Assembly (NCBI GenBank): GCA_964642855.1
Contig: CAZXSK010000042.1
Span: 1-35,904, forward strand
Direction: 5' to 3'
DNA from: CAZXSK01 sp964642855
Lineage (GTDB): Bacteria; Planctomycetota; Phycisphaerae; SM23-33
DNA length: 35,904 nt
Part shown: positions 1-8,730 of the stretch, in pieces
Numbering within the stretch: the first letter of the stretch is position 1
Layout: the number at the start of each line of letters is the position of its first letter
Notes under the pieces: generated by a model
What the model was told of the DNA's origin: nothing
Seen by the model: the letters and a program-made list of their open reading frames with translations, nothing else
The model's database searches: none
Program-made: the position numbers and the translations under genes

Positions 1-138
1 AGAGAGAGTTCCTCTTTGTGCTTGGCAAACAGAAGATGGCCGCGAATGACGCGAACAGCGCGAATGCGAAGAGAGAGTTCCTCTTTGTGCTTCGCAAAAA
101 GAAGACGGCCGCCGATGACGCGAACAGCGCGAATGGAG
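1..138. repeat. 69-bp tandem repeat, two copies
   Basis: Two head-to-tail copies (1-69 and 70-138) share about 85-90% of bases by eye. Both begin with AGAGAGAGTTCCTCTTTG and end with GACGCGAACAGCGCGAATG. The window edge cuts the element, so more copies may lie upstream. The unit is 23 codons long and open in one frame, but no ribosome-binding site or convincing protein is visible, so I treat it as non-coding. The rest of 139-559 shows no gene I can support; it holds one degenerate inverted piece of the same motif at 484-502. Confidence 0.8.
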
Positions 139-483
139 AGAGGCGCACTGCGGATCTCTCGTGGTTCGCCCATCGGCGCGAGGCACCAATGGTACGCCCG
201 TCGGTGCCGACCGGGAATCAGGATCCCGGACAAGTCCTCATCGCTCTTTGACAACCGAATAGCACACCTGCCCGCAGCGAGCTCCGCCGATCATGCGCCG
301 TGCGATCCGCATTCAACGCTGTCACGGACTGTCTCGAGTCTCTCCGTTCTGTCGAGATCCGGTCCACCTGCGCTTTCTGTCGCTACGGAGCTCAAGGTCC
401 GAGGATGGACCGCCCCGGCCCGTGCCCTGCCTGCCGGGAGACAGGTCTGTCGTCCCACGGGGGCTGGGCTTGTCCTTCCTTTG

Positions 484-502
484 ATTCGCGGCATTCGCGT
501 CA
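484..502 (-). repeat. Degenerate inverted copy of the repeat core
   Basis: The reverse complement reads TGACGCGAATGCCGCGAAT and matches the tandem-repeat core TGACGCGAACAGCGCGAAT at about 16 of 19 positions. It points in the opposite orientation. It suggests that the GCGAAT-rich element is dispersed in this genome, not a single local expansion. Confidence 0.35.
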
Positions 503-559
503 CTGGAGGCTATCCTCTTCCTGCCTGCCGGAGATGGTTTTCCCAGCCGGCGCAATGAG

Positions 560-593
560 CAGGCCCGAGCGCGTGGTTTGGCGCCCGGGCCTG
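560..593 (-). terminator. GC-rich hairpin downstream of dnaK
   Basis: CAGGCCCGAGCGC at 560-572 pairs with GCGCCCGGGCCTG at 581-593, with one mismatch and an 8-nt loop. It lies about 30 bases past the dnaK stop on the minus strand. No T-run follows, so it could be a weak intrinsic terminator or a 3'-end stabilising structure. Confidence 0.4.
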
Positions 594-624
594 GGGGATG
601 CGTCGGGTTGTCATGAGGCTGGGG

Positions 625-2544
625 TTATTCCTTCACCTCGTATTCGGCGTCGATGACGTCGTCGTCTTCTTTGTCGGAGGAATCCTCGCCGGCGGGCTGG
701 GCGGTCTCGCCGCCGGGCGCTGCCTGCTGCTGGGCGCCGGCCGATTCGTACATCTGCTGGGCAATCTTGTGCGACGCCTGCTCGAGATTGCTCATCGCAC
801 GCTTGATGGCCTCGGCGTCGTCGCCCTTGCTGGCCTCGCGGACGCTGCTGATGGCCGACTCGACGTTCGAACGGTCTTCGGCGGCGATCTTCTCGCCCTG
901 CTCGTTGAGCGTCTTTTCCATCTGGTAGGCCATCTGGTCGGCCTGGTTCTTCAGGTCGATCAGTTCGCGTCGCTTGCGGTCTTCCTCGGCGTGGGCTTCG
1001 GCGTCCTGGCGCATCTTCTCGATCTCGTTTTCGTCCAGGCCGGACGAGCCCTTGATCTCGATGGACTGTTCCTTACCGGTGGCGAGGTCCTTGGCAGAGA
1101 CGTTCAGAATGCCGTTGGCGTCGATGCTGAAGGTCACCTCGACCTGGGGCATGCCCCGCGGAGCCGGCGGAATGCCCGTCAGGTTGAACCGGCCGAGCGT
1201 GCGGTTGTCCTTGGCGAACTCTCGCTCGCCCTGGAGCACGTGGATGGTCACCTCGGTCTGGTTGTCGGCTGCGGTGGAGAAGGTTTCCTTCTTCTCGGTG
1301 GGGATCGTGGTGTTCCGCTCGATGAGCTTGGTCATCACGCCGCCGAGGGTCTCGACGCCCAGCGACAGCGGGGTGACGTCGAGCAGGACCATCTGCTCTT
1401 CGACCTCGCCGGCCAGGATCGCGCCCTGAATGGCGGCGCCGATGCTGACCACCTCATCGGGGTTGACGCTCTTGTTGGGCTCCTTGCCGAAGACGTTCTT
1501 GACCAGCTCGCGGACCCTGGGAATGCGGGTCGAGCCGCCGACGAGAACGACCTCGTCGACGTCACCGGTGGTGAGCTTGGCGTCGGACAGGGCAGCCTTG
1601 CACGGGCCTTCCAGGCGCTTGAAGATATCTTCGCAAAGCTGCTCGAATTTCGAGCGCGTCAGCGTGAGGGTCAGGTGCTTCGGGCCGTCCTGCGTGGCCG
1701 TGATGAAGGGCAGATTGATGCTGGCTTCCATCGCGGTGGACAGTTCGCACTTGGCCTTTTCGGCGGCTTCCTTGAGCCGCTGCAAAGCCATCGCGTCGCT
1801 GCGAAGGTCGATGCCCTCCTGCTTCTTGAACTCGTCGGCGATGTAGTTGATGAGCACTTCGTCGATGTCGTCGCCGCCGAGGTGCGTGTCGCCGTTGGTG
1901 CTCATGACCTCGAAGACGTTGTCGCCGATATCGAGGATGGAGATATCGAACGTCCCGCCGCCGAAGTCGAAGACGGCGACCTTCTCGCTCTTCTTGCTTT
2001 CGAGCCCGTAAGCCAGGGCCGCGGCGGTGGGCTCGTTGATGATCCGCTCGACCTTCAGGCCGGCGATTTCACCGGCTTCCTTGGTGGCGGTTCGCTGGGA
2101 GTCGTTGAAGTAGGCAGGCACGGTGACCACGGCCCGCTGGACCTCCTCGCCGAGGTAGTCTTCGGCGACTTTCTTGAGCTCGGAGAGCACCATCGCGGAG
2201 ATCTCCTGCGGGGCGTAGTCCTTATCGCGGACCTTGACCTTCACGAGTTCTTCGGGGCTGCCGGTGACCTCGTAGGGGACCTGCTTTTCTTCTTCGCCGA
2301 CCTCGCGGTGCCGCCGGCCCATGAACCGCTTGATGGAGAACACGGTGTTCTTGGGGTTGGTCACCTGCTGGTGCTTGGCGGGCTGGCCTACGAGGCGTTC
2401 GCCCTTATCGGTGAAAGCGACGACCGACGGGGTGGTCCGGCTGCCCTGCTGGTTGATAAGTACCTTGGGCGACGAGCCTTCCATAATGGAGACCACACTG
2501 TTGGTCGTACCCAGGTCGATTCCGATTACTTTGTTCGAAGCCAT
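625..2544 (-). CDS. dnaK: Molecular chaperone DnaK (Hsp70)
   Basis: This encodes a 639-residue cytoplasmic Hsp70, an ATP-driven chaperone that works with DnaJ and GrpE in protein folding. The N-terminus carries the phosphate-1 motif (VIGIDLGTTNSVVSIMEG). VFDFGGGTFDISIL and the adenosine motif VVLVGGSTRIPRV follow in the ATPase domain. The substrate domain contains DVTPLSLGVETLGG and ends in a Gln/Ala/acidic tail with the usual EYEVKE-like terminus. Length matches the family. The ATG at 2544 follows GAGAGGAAA on the minus strand. No dnaJ or grpE neighbours are present and I found no CIRCE inverted repeat upstream, so heat control, if any, uses another signal. Confidence 0.98.
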   Translation of the reverse strand: MASNKVIGIDLGTTNSVVSIMEGSSPKVLINQQGSRTTPSVVAFTDKGERLVGQPAKHQQVTNPKNTVFSIKRFMGRRHREVGEEEKQVPYEVTGSPEELVKVKVRDKDYAPQEISAMVLSELKKVAEDYLGEEVQRAVVTVPAYFNDSQRTATKEAGEIAGLKVERIINEPTAAALAYGLESKKSEKVAVFDFGGGTFDISILDIGDNVFEVMSTNGDTHLGGDDIDEVLINYIADEFKKQEGIDLRSDAMALQRLKEAAEKAKCELSTAMEASINLPFITATQDGPKHLTLTLTRSKFEQLCEDIFKRLEGPCKAALSDAKLTTGDVDEVVLVGGSTRIPRVRELVKNVFGKEPNKSVNPDEVVSIGAAIQGAILAGEVEEQMVLLDVTPLSLGVETLGGVMTKLIERNTTIPTEKKETFSTAADNQTEVTIHVLQGEREFAKDNRTLGRFNLTGIPPAPRGMPQVEVTFSIDANGILNVSAKDLATGKEQSIEIKGSSGLDENEIEKMRQDAEAHAEEDRKRRELIDLKNQADQMAYQMEKTLNEQGEKIAAEDRSNVESAISSVREASKGDDAEAIKRAMSNLEQASHKIAQQMYESAGAQQQAAPGGETAQPAGEDSSDKEDDDVIDAEYEVKE

Positions 2545-2811
2545 TTACCGTTTCCTCTCGTCTCTGTGTCCATCGCTCCGCCGGCCGGGGCCGGCTACGA
2601 GATGATTGCTGTTCCGTCCGTACCGATACACCAGATGCAAGCACTATGCCAAAACCCTACATCACTTCTTTACAGGTACTTACGCTAACTGTTCGTCTGG
2701 CAGAACATGCCAAATCGGCGCCGGATGGGCGGGTGGATCTGCAAATGGCAGTCACTTCGGCAGGCCGATGGACTTTTCCGCCCGGAGCGACTAGGCTGGT
2801 ATCGGCCGCGT

Positions 2812-2831
2812 GGCGGGCTGGCTTGCCCGCC
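2812..2831. repeat. Intergenic hairpin between dnaK and the kinase gene
   Basis: GGCGGGC at 2812-2818 and GCCCGCC at 2825-2831 form a perfect 7-bp stem with a 6-nt loop. A second GTGGC/GCCAC pairing is possible outside it with a bulge. The 327-base stretch 2545-2871 holds the divergent promoters of dnaK and the downstream gene. I could not place either promoter with confidence and saw no gene in it. Confidence 0.4.
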
Positions 2832-2871
2832 TGCCACACGCTCCGCAACCGACTGCAAGGACACAACTTGA

Positions 2872-4080
2872 GTGACTGACGATCCGAGAATCTTCGTGGG
2901 CATCACCACCGGACCTGCCGGCGACGGGCTGGACCTGGCCGTGGCCGAAATTGCAGGCCGAGGCGAGACGATGCGCGCCACCGCGCTGGCGTCGGAGACC
3001 GTGCCCTGGCCTCAGGACCTGGGCGAACAGATCCGGGCGGCTTCGTCTGTCGCATCGGCGGCGTCGGCGCCCGATTTTGCGCACCTGGACCGCCGGGTCA
3101 CCCGCGAAATCGCGGCGCAGGCCTGCCGGTTTCTTGCCGAAACTGCCCAAAGCTTGCCGAGGCTGCCCCGTCGCGGCCAGCCATTGCCACCCACGGCCGG
3201 CTGTGAACCGCCACGGCCGGCCCTTGCCGGCTGTTGCGCCAGCGGAGTCCTGCTGGCAGAACTCCCCGCCTCCGACCAGCGCCCCGCGACCGCGCTGACG
3301 GCCGGCGATCCTGCCACCCTCGCCGCCGCGCTCGACGCGCCGGTGACCTTCAACCCCGCCGCCACGGACCGCGCACACGGCGGGCTCGGAGGACCGGTCG
3401 AAGCCTGGCCGACGTGGAAGCTCCTGCGGGACGAGAGACTCTCGCGCGTGGCGGTGCATCTCGGAGCCGTCGCGACGATCACCTTCGTGCCGGCCGGCAG
3501 CGTCGCGACGGATGTCGTTGCGTTCGATGTCGCACCGGCCGGCCTGCTGGCAGACGCGGTCGCCCGCGCACGGTTCGACCAGCCCTGCGACACCGACGGC
3601 GCGCTGGCAGCCAGGGGCAAGCCCAGCGGCGAACTCGCCCACGAACTGCTCGCCCGGGATTTCTACCGCAAAGCGCCGCCCAAACGCATCGATATCACCG
3701 ACTTCCGCACCACGCACCTGCCCCGGATGTGGATGATGGCCCGCAAGCATCGCATCGACGGCGAAGATCTGCTGGCCACGCTGGCCGAAGTCACCGCCCG
3801 CGCCGTCGCCGACGCCGTCGACGCCCTGACCGAACGCCCCCACCAGGTGGTGCTCACCGGCGGCGGAGCGCACAATATCCATCTTGCTATGCGGATACGT
3901 ACATTGCTAAGCCCCTGCTCGACCGTCTCCAGCGAAGCGTTCGACGTCCCGCCACGGGCGTGGGCTGCGATCTGTCACGCCATGCTCGCAGCCGCCCGGC
4001 AGGACGCCTTCGCCGCACACTGTCCCTCCGCCACGGGCGCACGCAGCGAGGCCGTCCTGGGCACCCTCGCCATGCCCTGA
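2872..4080 (+). CDS. Divergent anhydro-N-acetylmuramic acid kinase (AnmK family)
   Basis: The predicted product is 402 residues, near the usual AnmK size. AnmK phosphorylates and opens 1,6-anhydro-MurNAc during cell-wall recycling. Family landmarks are an N-terminal phosphate-loop-like GITTGPAGDGLDLAVAE, the segment DRAHGGLGGPVEAWP (equivalent to the family's D-x-AxGGQGAP block with the catalytic Asp kept), VHLGAVATITFVP, and LTGGGAHNIHLAMRI near the C-terminus. The GTG start follows AAGGA with a long spacer. The family's FDTGPGN block is degenerate here (FDVAPAG) and the terminal EAxxFAxLA block reads PPRAWAAICHAML. Family membership is fairly secure, but enzymatic activity is less so. It is transcribed divergently from dnaK. 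Confidence 0.72.
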   Translation: MTDDPRIFVGITTGPAGDGLDLAVAEIAGRGETMRATALASETVPWPQDLGEQIRAASSVASAASAPDFAHLDRRVTREIAAQACRFLAETAQSLPRLPRRGQPLPPTAGCEPPRPALAGCCASGVLLAELPASDQRPATALTAGDPATLAAALDAPVTFNPAATDRAHGGLGGPVEAWPTWKLLRDERLSRVAVHLGAVATITFVPAGSVATDVVAFDVAPAGLLADAVARARFDQPCDTDGALAARGKPSGELAHELLARDFYRKAPPKRIDITDFRTTHLPRMWMMARKHRIDGEDLLATLAEVTARAVADAVDALTERPHQVVLTGGGAHNIHLAMRIRTLLSPCSTVSSEAFDVPPRAWAAICHAMLAAARQDAFAAHCPSATGARSEAVLGTLAMP

Positions 4081-4130
4081 CGCCCCGAACACCCGGCCGG
4101 ACTTCGGGCAGCATGGCAGGCAACTGAGAC

Positions 4131-4158
4131 TTGGCGCCACCCGAAGCCGTGCTATACT
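4131..4158 (+). promoter_or_regulatory. Sigma-70-type promoter for the PEP-CTERM gene
   Basis: TTGGCG at 4131-4136 and TATACT at 4153-4158 are separated by 16 bases. Transcription would start near 4165, giving a leader of about 70 nt before the ATG at 4237. That leader contains GGGAGCG (4173-4179) and CGCTCCC (4205-4211), able to form a stem just ahead of the ribosome-binding site. Confidence 0.5.
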
Positions 4159-4236
4159 GAGTTGGCTCACTTGGGAGCGTCCATTTCTGACCGATCGCTC
4201 GACGCGCTCCCGCAGACAACCGGAGGAGATCCACAC

Positions 4237-5082
4237 ATGACGCGCGCACGCAATGCATTGATCGTCCTGTTCGCTGCCGTACTGCTGGCCGGGCCCGCCT
4301 CGGCCGAAGTCCTCCTGCTCGATGGTTTCACCGACGGCGACCGCCTCGACGGCGACGGGCAGGAAGCCGTCTGGCTTCGGGCCGAGTCCGGCTCGCTGGA
4401 TATCGTCAACGACGATGTCTCCGGCGGCCTCAATGCAGGCAACGCCCTGCAGTTCGGCGCGTCGGACGAATGGAAAGGTTTCGTCGGCCTGCTGACCACC
4501 GACGAAGGCGGCAACGACTACGGCGCGGTCACGCTCGACGAGGTCGGCGAGGCGTTGACGTTCACCTTCCGCTTCCGCCTGTTGACGACCCCCAACGAGG
4601 ACAAGTCTTTCCGCTTCGGACTGATCTACAACGACGGAAGCCAGGCCCAGGCCGACGACGACGGCGACGCCATCGACGACCACGGCTACGGCGCCCGCCT
4701 GGGCATCGGGGCCGGCAGCGCATCGACGATCTACCGCGATACGTCCAACTCCAGCGTGCTGACCGGAACCGGCCTGCAGGACATCGGCGACGACCTCGGA
4801 TTCGCCATTGAAGGCCAGGACGTCCACAACGTCAGCTATACGCTGACCCGCACGGCGGCCGGCGAGTACACCATCGTCCTCGATTTCGACGGCGCGCAGT
4901 ACACGCGCACCGATGGCGTCAACGGGCCCGAAACCTTCCACGGCGTGGCCTTCGCCAGCGGAGCGGGGAGCCCCGACTTCGTCATCGACGACGCCTCCGT
5001 GGAATACGTGCCCGAACCTGCGAGCCTTGCCGCCCTGCTGGCGGTCGCCCCGGCCGTCCTGCGACGCCGGCGGAATCGGTAA
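4237..5082 (+). CDS. PEP-CTERM sorted secreted protein
   Basis: The product is 281 residues from the ATG at 4237, chosen because CGGAGGAG lies just upstream; the frame is open further 5' but without a ribosome site. It has a signal peptide (hydrophobic LIVLFAAVLLAG, cleavage near ASA) and a middle part of beta-strand character resembling concanavalin/LamG-like domains. The C-terminus reads VPEPASLAALLAV followed by a short hydrophobic span and RRRRNR, a textbook PEP-CTERM signal handled by exosortase. It is likely exported and released or anchored at the cell surface. No exosortase gene is in this window. The function of the domain is not identifiable from sequence alone. Confidence 0.88.
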   Translation: MTRARNALIVLFAAVLLAGPASAEVLLLDGFTDGDRLDGDGQEAVWLRAESGSLDIVNDDVSGGLNAGNALQFGASDEWKGFVGLLTTDEGGNDYGAVTLDEVGEALTFTFRFRLLTTPNEDKSFRFGLIYNDGSQAQADDDGDAIDDHGYGARLGIGAGSASTIYRDTSNSSVLTGTGLQDIGDDLGFAIEGQDVHNVSYTLTRTAAGEYTIVLDFDGAQYTRTDGVNGPETFHGVAFASGAGSPDFVIDDASVEYVPEPASLAALLAVAPAVLRRRRNR

Positions 5083-5235
5083 CGCCCGCCCACACAGACC
5101 AGGCTTGGCGGCGACACGCACGTATCGCCGGCCGGCCGGGACAGGCGGGGAGAACCGCTGCAGTTGCCCACTCCCCGAGGGCGAGAGGCTTGCCTTCAAT
5201 GGGCGCATACACATACATGCATAAGGAGATGCACG

Positions 5236-5517
5236 ATGGTGACGGCGTTTATTCTGATGAGCACCGAACGGGGGCGGCTTGGCGAGGTCGCCCAGGAGAT
5301 CCTCAAGCTCGACGGCATCACGGAGGTCTACAGCGTAGCCGGACAGTTCGACCTCGTCGCCGTCGCCCGGGTGAAGGAAAACGAGCAGCTCTCCGAACTC
5401 GTCGGCGAGCACCTGCTTACCGTCGAGGGCATCGCCCGCACGGAAACGCTCATCGCTTTCCGCCAGTACAGCGATTACGACCTGCAGCGGATGTTCTCCA
5501 TCGGCAGCGAGGGATAG
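5236..5517 (+). CDS. Stand-alone Lrp/AsnC ligand-binding (RAM) domain protein
   Basis: This 93-residue protein corresponds to the C-terminal ligand-binding half of Lrp/AsnC regulators, without the helix-turn-helix. Typical features are TAFILMST at the start, the ITEVYSVAGQFDLVAVARV core and a terminal block around ARTETLIAFRQYSDYDLQ. The ATG at 5236 follows AAGGAG; the frame is open upstream but lacks a better start. Such stand-alone proteins usually form ring oligomers that bind amino acids; that role is family knowledge. Its last 162 bp recur at 11091-11252 at about 91% identity, which makes this gene one edge of a possible inserted block. Confidence 0.88.
   Translation: MVTAFILMSTERGRLGEVAQEILKLDGITEVYSVAGQFDLVAVARVKENEQLSELVGEHLLTVEGIARTETLIAFRQYSDYDLQRMFSIGSEG
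5356..5517 (+). repeat. Left copy of 162-bp direct repeat (RAM gene 3' end)
   Basis: This stretch and 11091-11252 align without gaps over 162 bp with about 15 mismatches, counted by hand. Both run in the same orientation and 5,573 bp separate them. Similarity starts abruptly at 5356/11091, in the middle of the gene here, and runs to the stop codon. Confidence 0.9.
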
Positions 5518-5811
5518 CCCCGCACACCCCACGCGAGATCCCCATGCCGGGCAACGCATCAGGCCCCGTGCGTCCGTGCCGGAACATACCGCCACCTTGC
5601 ACATACTCCGGCAGACCATCGTGAGAAGGCCCTCGCCTGCGGAACACGCGCGTTGCGAAAATGCCTCAAGCACGTAATGGAAGCATGGAGTGAAGGCCTC
5701 TGCCCGCACTGACGCGCGGAGCTTTCGTCAGCCGGCACGAGCCCGCAACTTGTGTCTGTGCCCCTCTTCGATGCCCTACCCTGATATGGTGTTCGCTCTG
5801 CCCACGGATTC

Positions 5812-5991
5812 TCATTGATCCCGGCCGAAGATGGCTTCGTATACTTCCCTGTCAACCCACTCCGAGGATAGCTGTTCGGTATGCACATGGATGATCCTGT
5901 CGGGACCCGGAGCCACGTCCCGGGCGGCTTCGGTGGGCAGCTCGCCGCCCCCGCCGGCGCCTATCGAGACCGACGTCCAGAGGCAGGGCAT
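5812..5991 (-). pseudogene. Short ORF, possible Nudix-box remnant
   Basis: A 59-codon reading frame starts at ATG 5991 with GGGAAG upstream. It lies in the same frame as the sulfatase gene, just past its TAG stop. It contains GAGGGGELPTEAAR, which resembles the first half of the Nudix box in the gene at 11461-12000 (GGGEGGELPIEAAR). About 36 of 41 DNA bases match there. The second half, REAxEExG, is missing, so no Nudix activity is expected. The tail (HVHTEQLSSEWVDREVYEAI) is not recognised. It could be a decayed gene, a real small protein or chance. The rest of 5518-6036 shows no other gene. Confidence 0.3.
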
Positions 5992-6036
5992 CGTCGAGAT
6001 CTTCCCAATGGTCGGCAGGCGGACGACTGTCTGTGT

Positions 6037-8613
6037 CTATCCCGTCCGTTCGTGAGTCGTCCGGCTATCCGAGCCCGCAGACCCGCGGCGGCGTGTCACC
6101 AGTGGTGTCGCCAAAGCCAGCAGGACGAGCGTAGCGGGTTCGGGCACGGTCAGCGAGGGCGGGGTAGTGCCGTGGACGAGTGTGTAGTTGTCGACGGCCA
6201 GTTGCGCGTCGGCAAGGGTCACGAGGCCATCGGCATCGAGGTCGCCGTCCACCCAGCCGGCGTCGGACATGCCAATGTTGGCCACGGTCGTCGCTGCTTC
6301 CAGGAAGGAGACCTGCCCGTCGAGGTCGAGGTCGCCGTGGAGCGTCCCGAGGATGGTGCCGACGAGGTAGTCGAGGTCGGCCTGGTCGGCGGGTTGCCCG
6401 TCGCGGTCGAGGTCGAACTTCGCGGACGATTCCCCGTTCCGAATGGCTGCGGCGAGCAGGTCGATGTCGTCTGCGTCGTGCAGGCTGTTGAGGTCGAGGT
6501 CCCCGAGGGCTCCGAGGATCAGCCGCAGCGAGGTCTCGACGCCGATGCCTTCTCCGGGGATGCCCCCGATGCGGACCTGGTCGGCTCCGGGATCGCGAGG
6601 CGCGGTGCCGGTGGCCTCGATTCGGAAGGCGGTCCACTGCTGGGAGTCGAGCAGATCGGCCAGGACGGCGTCGGTGACGTCGATGGCGAACGAGTCTCCC
6701 TCGGCCAGGCCGTTCAGCACGGCCAGTTCGGTTCCTGCGGCCTGGAAGTCGCCGGTCCGGATCGTTCCGTCCTCGCCGGCCGACATGGCCACGATGCGGA
6801 CATCGGGGACGTTCCCCTTGGTCAGGGTGATATCGCCTGCGAGGGTGGCCGATCCGAAATTGGCTACGAGGCTGGCGACGTTGACGTCGTCGAGGTCGAA
6901 CTCCGCGACGGTGCGATATTCCTGGTCGTCGGTATTGTTGTCGCCGACGATCAGCACGAGACTGGCCAGGTAGTCGCCCTGTCCGTCGAGGTTGGTATCG
7001 CTGACCTGCCGGACGTGGCCGTTGAGGAAGCGAGGCGAGATCTCGCGCTGAGCGGCGTGGTGATCGATGACGCTCTGCAGCCTGGCCTTGGCCTGCAGGA
7101 TGTCCGGATCGGTGCTGGCCGAGATATCCATGTCTTCATCCGGGTCGGCCTGGAGATCGTACATCCGTCCGTCATCGTAGAGCTTGATGCGGTCGCGGTC
7201 GATGGCGAACGCCTTCTCGTAGGGAGGATAGCCGCCCGTGTTCAGCAGGCTGCCCCACAGGGGGCGATAGAAGTTGTACGCGGCGTCCTTGGACTCGTCG
7301 ACCGTGCCGTCGGCATGGACCATGGCCTTGCCGTCCAGGATGCTCGCGTCGCCCGCCGGGGCGCCCGAGAGTTCCAGGAGCGTCGGGTAGACATCGGTCA
7401 AGTCGGTGGGCCGATCCGAGACCTGGCCGGCGCCGATGGTTCCCTGCCAGTTGACGATCATCGGCACGTGCGTGCCGTCTTCGGTGGGGTACATCTTCTC
7501 GCCGGTCACGTTGCCGCGCTCGTCGGTGTTGATGGTCACCGTGCGGTACGTGCCGTTGTCGCTGGTGAAGATGATGACGGTATCCTGCCGAACGCCCAGG
7601 CTGTCGACATGGTCGACCAGCTGGCCGACGAGCTTGTCGGCGTAGTTGACCATGTCGTCGAAGTATCGTTCGTCGGATCCGTCCTTCATGGTCGTGGTGG
7701 AGTCGGGCGTGGAGACGAACGGGTAATGGCCGAGGTTCATCGGCATGTAGGCCAGGAACGGCTTGTTCTGTGCGACCGAATCGGTCATGAACTGCTCGAG
7801 GTGGCTGGCGTAGAGGTCCGGGCCGAAGTCGTCGCTGGTCGTGGAGACCAGAACGCTGGAGGAACCGTCGGCGCTGGCGGTTTCGATGTGCGGATCCCAG
7901 TATCGGCTGCCCATGGACTCGCCCATTTCGGTGTAGTTCAGGGCGTGGAGAAGATAGGACTCGAACCCGTACTGCTCGCGAAGGACGCGCGGCGTGACGT
8001 TGCGTCCGCTCTTTCCGCCGGAGGGCCCGGTCGGCGCGACGCCGACGCCCATGCCGTATCCCGCGTCGTGACGGGCGGAGTGGTCGTCGGGCTCGGAGAG
8101 TTGCCACTTGCCCGCGATGCCGGTGGCGTAGCCGTCGGCCTGAAGTGTCTGGGCGAAGGTGGTCTCGACGTTGTCGAGGTACCAGAACGCGCGGTTGTTG
8201 CGGTAGTTGTACTGGCCGGTCAGCATCTGCACGCGCGACGGCGTGCAGAGCGGGCAGGCGTAGGCGTTGTTGAACAGCACGCCGCCGGCGGCCAGGGCGT
8301 TGATGTTCGGCGTCTGGATCTGCCCGCCGTCCAGCGTGTTGGACAGGTTCGAGTAATGCGTCTCGAACGACTCGGCCCCGATGTCGTCGGTCATGATGAC
8401 CAGGAAGTTGGGGCGATCCGCCGCCCCTGCCGGGGCCAGCGAACACGCCGACAGGACGATGGCAGCGACAGTCATCCGGGCGGCATGGCCCATGCCATCG
8501 GAGGCAGCCAGACATCGACGAAGAACCCGGACGGCTTCCCGAGCGGCACGCTTGATGCCGCGCGCCAACCCGCCCAGCCACCCATTCCGCTTGTTGTTGG
8601 CAGTGCTCTTCAT
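6037..8613 (-). CDS. Secreted sulfatase with dockerin-like repeats and PEP-CTERM
   Basis: This is an 858-residue arylsulfatase-family enzyme that would hydrolyse sulfate esters on polysaccharides outside the cytoplasm. The start ATG follows GAGGAG; a long basic n-region precedes the signal helix (MTVAAIVLSACSLAPAGAA, residues 47-65). The catalytic domain begins with RPNFLVIMTDD (metal-binding Asp pair near 76-77). It carries CTPSR at 123-127, whose Cys is the formylglycine site of type I sulfatases, and later FTSDNG. Residues around 690-800 hold repeated Asp-rich loops such as GDLDLDGQVSFLEA and GDLDADGLVTLADA, typical of dockerin/EF-hand modules. VPEPATLVLLAL plus RRR follows, with an unusual 13-residue tail after the arginines. 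It lies 117 bp downstream of another PEP-CTERM gene on the same strand, probably an operon. Confidence 0.93.
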   Translation of the reverse strand: MKSTANNKRNGWLGGLARGIKRAAREAVRVLRRCLAASDGMGHAARMTVAAIVLSACSLAPAGAADRPNFLVIMTDDIGAESFETHYSNLSNTLDGGQIQTPNINALAAGGVLFNNAYACPLCTPSRVQMLTGQYNYRNNRAFWYLDNVETTFAQTLQADGYATGIAGKWQLSEPDDHSARHDAGYGMGVGVAPTGPSGGKSGRNVTPRVLREQYGFESYLLHALNYTEMGESMGSRYWDPHIETASADGSSSVLVSTTSDDFGPDLYASHLEQFMTDSVAQNKPFLAYMPMNLGHYPFVSTPDSTTTMKDGSDERYFDDMVNYADKLVGQLVDHVDSLGVRQDTVIIFTSDNGTYRTVTINTDERGNVTGEKMYPTEDGTHVPMIVNWQGTIGAGQVSDRPTDLTDVYPTLLELSGAPAGDASILDGKAMVHADGTVDESKDAAYNFYRPLWGSLLNTGGYPPYEKAFAIDRDRIKLYDDGRMYDLQADPDEDMDISASTDPDILQAKARLQSVIDHHAAQREISPRFLNGHVRQVSDTNLDGQGDYLASLVLIVGDNNTDDQEYRTVAEFDLDDVNVASLVANFGSATLAGDITLTKGNVPDVRIVAMSAGEDGTIRTGDFQAAGTELAVLNGLAEGDSFAIDVTDAVLADLLDSQQWTAFRIEATGTAPRDPGADQVRIGGIPGEGIGVETSLRLILGALGDLDLNSLHDADDIDLLAAAIRNGESSAKFDLDRDGQPADQADLDYLVGTILGTLHGDLDLDGQVSFLEAATTVANIGMSDAGWVDGDLDADGLVTLADAQLAVDNYTLVHGTTPPSLTVPEPATLVLLALATPLVTRRRGSAGSDSRTTHERTG

Positions 8614-8730
8614 GCCGCAGCTCTCCTCAGATCCGTCGGTTCGCGACGTCAGCCGGATACAGAATGGGCGAGGTCACCACGCTCGGCGCCCCGCCCATTG
8701 GATTGTGCCTGTGGCGTTCTCCGCCAGACC

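Noticed and set aside
1..138. CRISPR array or protein-coding repeat
   Set aside because: The units are directly tandem with no unique spacers, only two copies are present, and no ribosome site or cas gene is nearby.
598..2688. 696-codon open frame on the plus strand across dnaK
   Set aside because: It is the antisense of a certain dnaK gene; high GC leaves long open shadows. It has no ribosome site and a low-complexity Gly/Leu/Val product.
2545..2871. CIRCE or sigma-32 heat-shock element for dnaK
   Set aside because: No TTAGCACTC-N9-GAGTGCTAA repeat and no clear sigma-32 boxes were found.
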